A stretch of DNA of 64,000 nt. Source: Luidia sarsii. Lineage: Eukaryota > Echinodermata > Asteroidea > Paxillosida > Luidiidae. The DNA is taken from NCBI GenBank assembly GCA_949987565.1, contig OX465105.1, forward strand, positions 2,639,496 through 2,703,495, given 5' to 3'. Positions 22,701 through 31,700 of the stretch are shown here, piece after piece (position 1 is the stretch's first letter; every line of letters starts with the position of its first letter). Position numbers and translations under genes: made by a program. The notes beneath the pieces were generated by a model. That model had not been told where the DNA came from. It saw only the letters and a list, made by a program, of their open reading frames with translations, and ran no database searches.

Positions 22701-25700
22701 TGCTGGTTTGTATTGATTTATCTCATGCTCTTTGCATTTCTTCCAGGTGAATATCTCCATGCTAGTACGTTACTTTTTTCAGATTGGTGGCTCTGTGATC
22801 ATCATGTTTGCACAAAGTGCTGCCTTGACGGGTGTACTACTCTCTGTTGTGCCCATTGTAGCAATTGGTGCGGTGCAGTATGGTAAGTTGTATCACATTT
22901 CCTAATAGTTGGACAGAATTCAAACATTCTAATTGAAGAATAGCAAAGCAAATCTGACTGGTCCGGGATTTGAATCTGGAAGTGCCAGCCCCATTGGTGC
23001 GGTGCAGTATGGTAAGTTGTATCACATTTCCTTTGAGAAAGGTCCTGCTAGGATCGAAACGTCAGGCCCACTAAATTTTAAGATTTACATTTTGGTAATT
23101 TTAGTCAGTAAGCAGTTTGCAACATTTTTGTATATCACCTTAAGACATTTCCTAATAGTTGGACTAGAATTCAAACATTCTAATTGAAGAATAGCAAAGG
23201 AAATCTGACTGGTCCGGGATTTGAATCTGGAAGTGCCAGCACTCTTACCGCCTGACCTATCCAGGGCTCGTTGGGTGTACTCAACTGGTTGTCCATCGTT
23301 GCCTGGGTGGGGATGCCATCAGACATATACATGTACTGGTAAACTGTAACTGCTGTATATCTCCAAGGACAGTTGTAGTTACAGCAGTTTGGGGATCACA
23401 CAAAGATACATGCAGCTTTCAACTAGTTTAAATCCCTACACAACATTGGTTGAGGTCAAAGAATAGCATCCATACGTTGTCTGATCCAATATATGCATGA
23501 AATAGCACACCTGTGAGAATTTCAGCTCAATCCGCCAACCGAGTCTTGAGAAAATCGTAAAAACCGCTTCATTTGTTTCGCGAAATGCAGCATCTAACCC
23601 CGTACCGTTCCGAAAAAATAGTTTAGATCTCGGTGAGACGTAAACTATTTATTTCTTTTACTCTTTTCTCCCAAAATACAACATTTTAGGCAAAACTATT
23701 TCAGTGTGAGGTTTCTACTATAACCATCTTCAAACTGTATAAGTTTCATGTAAATCTGTGGACATTTCTGTTTTTCAATCAAACCAATGTTGTGTAGGGG
23801 CTTTAAGTGCTTACACTAACTTGACAATTTAACAGTGGCAAATAATTATGGTAATAATGACAGTGACAGTGACAGTGAGAAAGTAGCAGTGACAGAACAC
23901 TGACAGTGGCAGTATAACAGTAAGAATGGCAACTGGCAAGCGATGATGACGACAGTGACATTAATACAGTGACAATGACAGTAAGACAGTAACAAATGAC
24001 AGAACACTGACAGTGGCGGTATAGCAGTAACAATGGCAAGCGATGATGACGACAGTGACATTAATACAGTGACAATGACAGTAAGACAGTAACAAATGAC
24101 AGAACACTGACAGTGGCAGTATAGCAGTAACAATGGCAAGCGATGATGACGACAGTGACATTAATACAGTGACAATGACAGTAAGACAGTAACAAATGAC
24201 AGAACACTGACAGTGGCAGTATAGCAGTAACAATGGCAAGCGATGATGACGACAGTGACATTAATACAGTGACAATGACAGTAAGACAGTAACAAATGAC
24301 AGAACACTGACAGTGGCAGTCTAACAGTAACAATGGCAAGCTATGATAAAGACAGTGACATTCACAGAACCGACTAATTTGGATTTGTATCTTGCTGTAA
24401 CACGTGCCTTGTTGAATCTGACCTCAGGGAATTTCATGAAGAATATCCGCAAGAACTTCCAGGATGCCTTGGCCAGTGCTGGTACTGCAGCAGAAGAGTC
24501 CATCTCCAGTATACGCACTGTGCGCTCCTTCAGTGGAGAACCCAAGTCACAGGCTGCCTATGATAAAGAGATTGGTGTGAGCTACAAGTACGGCAAGTCC
24601 CTAGCATTCCTGTCTGGTGTCTTCAATGGAATCATTGGCATTGTGTCTCAGGTTGGTAGTACTTCAGCTCATTGTCAAAATGGATGAATAAGACTGAAGG
24701 CTTTGCATGGTGGGGGAAACAATATAGGAGGGTTTGCGGTGACACCGTGTATAGTAAGGTCTCTTAAAGAAGAGGTGCTGTATGGTTCTGAAAAGAACTT
24801 GTGTTCCTTTGAACTCGGATTCTTTTCAGAACCATACCTCCTCTTTCAAAGACCTTATTATACATGATGTCACCGCAAAACCTCCTATATTGTCAAAATG
24901 GATGTTTTTTTGCCTCGTACACATTTGAACCAATGTTGTTATCTCTTTAACCACTTCGCGCCGGGGGGGTTTTCAGCGCCGATGACCGCCATACGGGGGT
25001 TTTTGAACAATGCATCATTTTAAAATCTTGCTAAAACAATCGGAACAATATATTTATGTGAAATAAATCGATAAGGGTATACTATGGGTACAAGAGAGTA
25101 AAACCTGGCACAATTCGGACGTCGTTGTGGCCTTTGTCAAGAGATTATCCGTTCGAAAAAGGGCCCTTTGTGCGTCGTCAATGGACCGTAACGGACGTGT
25201 GTGTGTGGGTGCGTGTACGCTGCTGACAATCCCTGACCGCAGACTCCAGCCTCCACTCCAGGCAGTCTAATCTTCGAGTTGGTCGGCCACAAACGAGCGT
25301 ACAGATTACGGTAAAGAATATGGGGGGAATTCCAATGCCAGACCGACGACCGTTGGGCTGTGTGGCATGCAAAGACAATGTCCCCCGCGTGCTTTCAGCT
25401 GCAGCGCGGTATCCCTCGATCCTCCACAGTAAAAGTCCCACAATTGCACAATTACTGCTGCTAATCTTGCAATTCATGTGGCAACTTGCGTCAAAAAGGG
25501 TCTTTGTACTGATTCATATTGCTTTGTTCTAAGCTGAAAAGAGTCTTTGTTTAGAATGTGGACAATAGTGGTGCCCGGATTCGGAGGGCCCCGTTGCAAA
25601 GGCAATCCAATTGACCTCCGGATTCGGAGGTCCCGGCGCGAAGTGGTTAAGTCTATCTTCCTTTCATACTGTACATAGTTATTGATTGTGTTGGTAGAAT

Positions 25701-28700
25701 GAATCCCTTTGTTCTTGTTTAATTGCTTGTGTACGCAGGGAGCCATAGCTTTGGTGCTGTGGTATGGTGGTAAACTTGTACATCTGAATGTGGTTTCTGG
25801 AGGAACTCAAGGCATTAGTGTTGGCATTCTTACAGGTCAGTGGCAAGAGATCAAAGCTTTCTGATACATTCCATTTGCAGCTGAATTTCTCTGTAAATAA
25901 TCTGTTCCAAAGATCATAATACTGTCATCGTAATCAAACTTGCTTTCTGCTTGATTCTCATCTTTGTCATATAGACCTTTTTTATTGAATTAATATTAGG
26001 ATACAGTAAAATCGCGATAACTTAAACCCGGTTAACTCAAATCTCCATTTACCTCAAACGCATACTGTATTTCCGACAAAAGAATAGGCCTATACATGTA
26101 TGTACAAATTTGTTTAAATAACTCTCATGCCGGATAACTCGTACTTTTCATCCATTCCCAGTGGAGTTTGACTTATCAAGATTTTACTGTACATGTATCT
26201 TGATTATCTTTTTTGTCCTTGTCACTCTGCCTTTGAGAAAGGTCCTGCTAGGATCGAAACGTCAGGCCACCTAAATTTTGAGATTTAGATAAGAATGATT
26301 GAGGGTTGCAGCCATTGGCTGTGCATATTGCAATGTATTACACTGACTGGGTAATGCTTAATGTTGCAAGATAGAAATGTTGTGTACCTTTAAATTTCCA
26401 TTGATGTCTGATTTGACCATTGCAAAGGCTGTGGGTCCCAACATATCTGTGAAGAATGAAGAAAAAAAATGAGAACAAGAATGTCAAACTGATCTTAAAG
26501 TTAATCAAAAAAAACTGTTGCAAACTGCTGATCTTACCACAAAATAAATTATTTATTATGATTGTCCTGTATTATATAAAGACATCACTTTTTATACTAA
26601 AGAGTGTCTCATTAGTGTGACAAAATGTAAGTGTTCTTAGCATAACATCTATTCTTACACAAGTCCCAACAATGCCCATTATGTTCAATCCTTAAGGCCT
26701 ACTGGTAAGTTTAAACTAAAATGCATGTACATTGGTCACCTATATACCGGTATACCTGTTGTTGTCCACAGCGTTCATGTTATACACCTTGAATGTGGCC
26801 ATGGCCTTTGCATTCCTGGCTTCTTTATATGGAGACTTCATGCAAGCTGTGGGAGCATCTATCAGGATCTTTGAATTGATGGACAGAGATCCCAAAGTCT
26901 GCAATTCTGGCGGTCAACAACTCTTTGGTTTGGACGGTGAGGTAGAATTTGATGACGTCCACTTCACGTACCCCTCTAGACCTGACTATGAGGTGCTGAA
27001 GGTAAGTTGTCAATTGATTGAATCCATTGCAGATTGTACCTATTGCAAGCCATGAACAATAGCCTCAATACACACTCGTGATATTTGGACATCCCAGGCA
27101 GGATTAGGGTTTAACCCCTTCGAGCCGGGAAGCCACTATGCATGCGTAGCGAGTTTCAAAGTTTGGACACCGCTATAGTCCAAACTGTAGACAGGCTCTT
27201 TTAAGCAATATGTATCATGACAAACCCCTTTTTTGACGTCAGTTGCTGCATGAATTGCCAGATCAGCGGTAACTACGGTAACGCGCTACTACGGCAGACA
27301 GTGTGCTGGCCTGCCCCACACCCAATGCGGTCACCGGAGAGACTATGGAATGCACCCACTGCCTTTATCACAAATTGCACGCTCTGTTGAGGCCGTCCAG
27401 CTGGATCCTTTGTCCGCTGCAGTGTAGGAATGTTTGCGGTCAAAGGATAGCAGCACATACAGTTCCATTGGACTACACACAAAAGGCCAATCTTTGAGGG
27501 CTGATAATCCCTTGACAAAAGCCATGCAGACTTCCTACTGTGCCACATTTGATTCACTGATACAAATAGTGCACTCTTATTGATGTATTTTGCAGGTTTA
27601 TTGTTCTCTGATTGTTTAGCGAGCTTATGAAATGTCACTGTGCTGGCCATTGGCACTAAAATAATCCCGCCATCAAGGGGTTAATAGCTTGCTGATGGCT
27701 CTTTGCCATGCATATCTAAGAACGCATTATGTTGGAAAATAAGTTGTCTCATTCCGCCCATTACATTGCTCTTAATCGTTCGTGTAGGGAGTGACTTTCA
27801 AAATGAAACCAGGTCAGGTGATAGCATTGGTCGGACCATCTGGTGGAGGCAAGTCTACTATCGTCAACTTGATTGAACGCTTTTATGAGCCAACCTCTGG
27901 TCAGGTAAAGCTAGGTGAGTTAAGATTACTGATGTTATTGAATCGCTTGTTACACACCCAACTCAATCCACTCATTGCCTTGAGATTCTATGCACTGGGA
28001 GTGAGCAGAGTTTTGTCTTTATATCCTTGTGCAGCGGCCATCTTGAATTATTGCAGTATTGACTCAAGGAAGGTTTCAGTCCTATTTGTGACCCGGCACA
28101 GCATAATGAGGAATAACCCCCACATTTGAGAATTTGAGATTTTCTAATGATGTGAGAGAGTACACCATTAGCTTTCGAATGATATCAAATTTATTTCCGT
28201 ATGAACTTTGTGGTAAATAGTACAAGGGGACTTTGCTCGTTCATTTGGCACCAGACACAATATAGCAGCACCAGTCTAACTCCTCGAAATCGGCCATTCA
28301 AAAAGGCAGGAACTTTAAATTTTCATGAAAACAGTACACAAATCCTCGTTTTTTAAACATTTAGAGACGGATTTCGGAAAAATCCTTTGGACATAACATC
28401 CTCCAATACATTAACTTTCCGAAAATACACTTGCACAAAAATAGATTTTTAATCGAATTGAGAAGATACTTTGATTTCAGGCGTTGTTTACTGGAAAAGT
28501 GTTTTGGTGGGATATTCCTCATGTCGCTGTGCCGGGTCACATTTGTAAACTACTATGAGAACGAAAAAGCTCTCAGATTGTTATGAATAATGAAGGAACT
28601 AAGATATGATGCATAGTACTCCTTGAATATAGTGTGTACAACTTAGCACCTTTTGCCATTCATTTTATAGCATTACTGTAGCATCCACTGAAATGATTTC

Positions 28701-31700
28701 TGTACTCATTTCTTTAGTGCCAATTATCCATTTTATTTCTTCCTTTTTCTCTATTTTGGCTACATCATTTGCTCCGTAAAATCTTTGAACATTATAATAA
28801 AACAAGGACATGAATCAATTGCTTACGTTTACTATTACAATTTCTTAAATCAAATGAACAGTGTGCTTCACTGAAATTGAATGGATAAATGAAATCAATC
28901 TGATGTATGCGTATATTATAAAAGTCTTATGCATTGTATATACACCGTCCTACGTTGTAGCATAGCTCTGCTACGGACATTATCCCACCTCCATGATGAT
29001 GCTGTAGTAAACAGTGTGTATTATACTGGGTGTACAAGCATGAACATACAATCAAGAATTTTAGGTTCTTAAATCGCACCAATAAAACATTTCCACAAAT
29101 TTGTTATTCATAAGGTAGACTACGTACCTCCTTACCGCCCTCTTGGCTATTAGAAACCACCCAAGGATCAATTTGATGTTAATTTGCTGGCAATCAAATT
29201 CGCCGCCATCTTTTTGACAACAAAATATCGTCAGCCACAGGGAGTCGCTATAACAATACGTTGTTGTCATCGTCTTATTTTCCATCAACGTGAGTCGATC
29301 AACTTTGTCGACCACGATATCAATTACCATTCAACTATTTATAAGCGCTAATGGCTGATCTCCAGGAATGCGTAGCTTACTATTCGTCCAATAACTCCAA
29401 ATGGCAGGAGTCATTTCTATAGACTTCCGTTACACAGCAGAGAATAGAGTTTGGTTGTATTGTTTTGTTGTTTGCGTGCGTAGATGGAGTGGATTTGATG
29501 CAACTTGATCCCAAGTATTTCCGTAGTAAGATGGCCATGGTGAGTCAGGAGCCGTCTCTCTTTGCTTGCTCAATTAAGGAGAACATTGCCTATGGCAAGG
29601 AAGCAACAGATGAAGAGGTGAGTCAGGGTACTATACAAGCATTAGTAATAGGTTTGCGGTGACACCATGTAAATTCTCTTTTGTGAGTATGTGTGGTTCT
29701 GAAACGAACCGGAGGAACTTAACGTTTTGAACAGTATACTCTGTTCGTCTTCAGTCTCACAAGAGAGAATTTACACAGTGTCACCGCAAACCTAGATTAA
29801 TCCTGCTATTCTCACCATGCAAACTTTCAAATCTCATTATACAAGCAATGTCATTGTAATGAACAATTTTTTTCTTTTCCAAAATTAGAAAAGTCAATCC
29901 TCATTTGAATTTGTTTTGCTTTTGGAGTACTAGTGACAAATAAATTCTGAACCCCCTTGAAGGTATACCAAGCAGCCAAGCAGGCTAATGCACATGACTT
30001 CATTACATCATTTGAGGAAGGCTATGACACCCTTGTAGGTGAGAGAGGTATCCGTTTATCAGGAGGTCAGAAGCAACGTGTAGCGATTGCTAGAGCACTC
30101 ATCATGGATCCTAAAATACTCCTTCTAGACGAGGTGAGTGTCCCTTGCTCTCATCATTCAGTCTCGGATGTTTCCCTTAGATCAAATCAACCTTGTTTGG
30201 GTTTTTTAGACAATACATTATATTTGTGCCCACACAATGCTGGGACATCTTAAAGCCCATATACAACATTGTTAAAGGTAAAAAAATTACCACAGTTTGT
30301 GTTTTAAACCCTTAAACATTCCAGAAAAGAAATCATGCGAAGGTTTTAGCTCAAATGGTAATCTGAGAAAGTAGAAAAAGGGAAAAAAACATCACGGTTT
30401 TCGCACCGTTCTGTAGTGTAAGAAATAGTTTATTACTCGCGAGTTATAAGCTATTTGTCAATGTTTGAGTGAAGATTTCTCGAGAAGTACAGCATCCCAG
30501 ACCATAAGATTTCAACATGAGGATTCTATCATGACCATCTACAAAGTGTTTAAATTAGAAGGAAATCTGTGGACATGGATGTTTCCCGATCTTCCCAATG
30601 TTGTATTGAGCCTTTGATGATGCTTGTATTCACTTTGTATGTGAACTTGTTCCTGAATGCCATTGGTTGCATGCCTTTTGACATCAATGCTATGTCACAA
30701 AGCTTCATGTCTTGGTGTGTCCTTGTATCATTTGACATGTACACATGTACTGATCTAAATCTTGTGGGTAAATGTGTGTTCTTTAAGGCAACCAGTGCCC
30801 TGGATGCAGAGAGTGAACATCTTGTACAGGAAGCCATTGACCGAGCCATGGTTGGACGCACTGTGCTCATTATAGCACACCGACTATCAACAGTCAGGAA
30901 TGCATCCATGGTAGGTGTACAAATCACTGAGACTGAAGGGGTGTACAAATCACTGAGACTGAAGGGGGTGTACAAATCACTGAGAGTGAAGGGGGTGTAG
31001 AAATCACTGAGACTGATCGGGGGTGTACAAATCACTGAGAGTGAAGGGGGTGTACAAATCACTGAGACTGAAGGGGTGTACAAATCACTGAGACTGAAGG
31101 GGTTGTACAAATCACTGAGAGTGAAGGGGGTGTAGAAATCACTGAGACTGATCGGGGGTGTACAAATCACTGAGAGTGAAGGGGGTGTACAAATCACTGA
31201 GACTGAAGGGGGTGTACAAATCACTGAGACTGAAGGGGGTGTACAAATCACTGAGACTGAAGGGGGTGTACAAATTACTGAGACTGAAGGGGGTGTAGAA
31301 ATCACTGAGACTGAAGGGAGTGTACAAATCACTGAGACTGAAGGGGTGTACAAATCACTGAGACTGAAGGAGTGTACAAATCACTGAGACTGAAGGGGGT
31401 GTACAAATCACAGACTGAAGGGGGTGTAGAAATCACTGAGACTGAAGGGGGTGTAGAAATTACTGAGACTGAAGGGGTGTACAAATCACTGAGACTGAAG
31501 GTGGTGTACAAATCACTGAGACTGAAGGGGGTGTAGAAATCACTGAGACTGAAGGGGGTGTAGAAATCACTGAGACTGAAGGGGGTGTACAAATCACTGA
31601 GACTGAAGGGGGTGTAGAAATCACTGAGACTGAAGGGGGTGTAGAAATCACTGAGACTGAAGGGGGTGTACAAATCACTGAGACTGAAGGGGGTGTACAA

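Noticed and set aside
30550..31700. [15 protein letters not shown] protein on the - strand
   Set aside because: Frame created by the 27-bp intronic minisatellite, antisense to a well-supported transporter intron.
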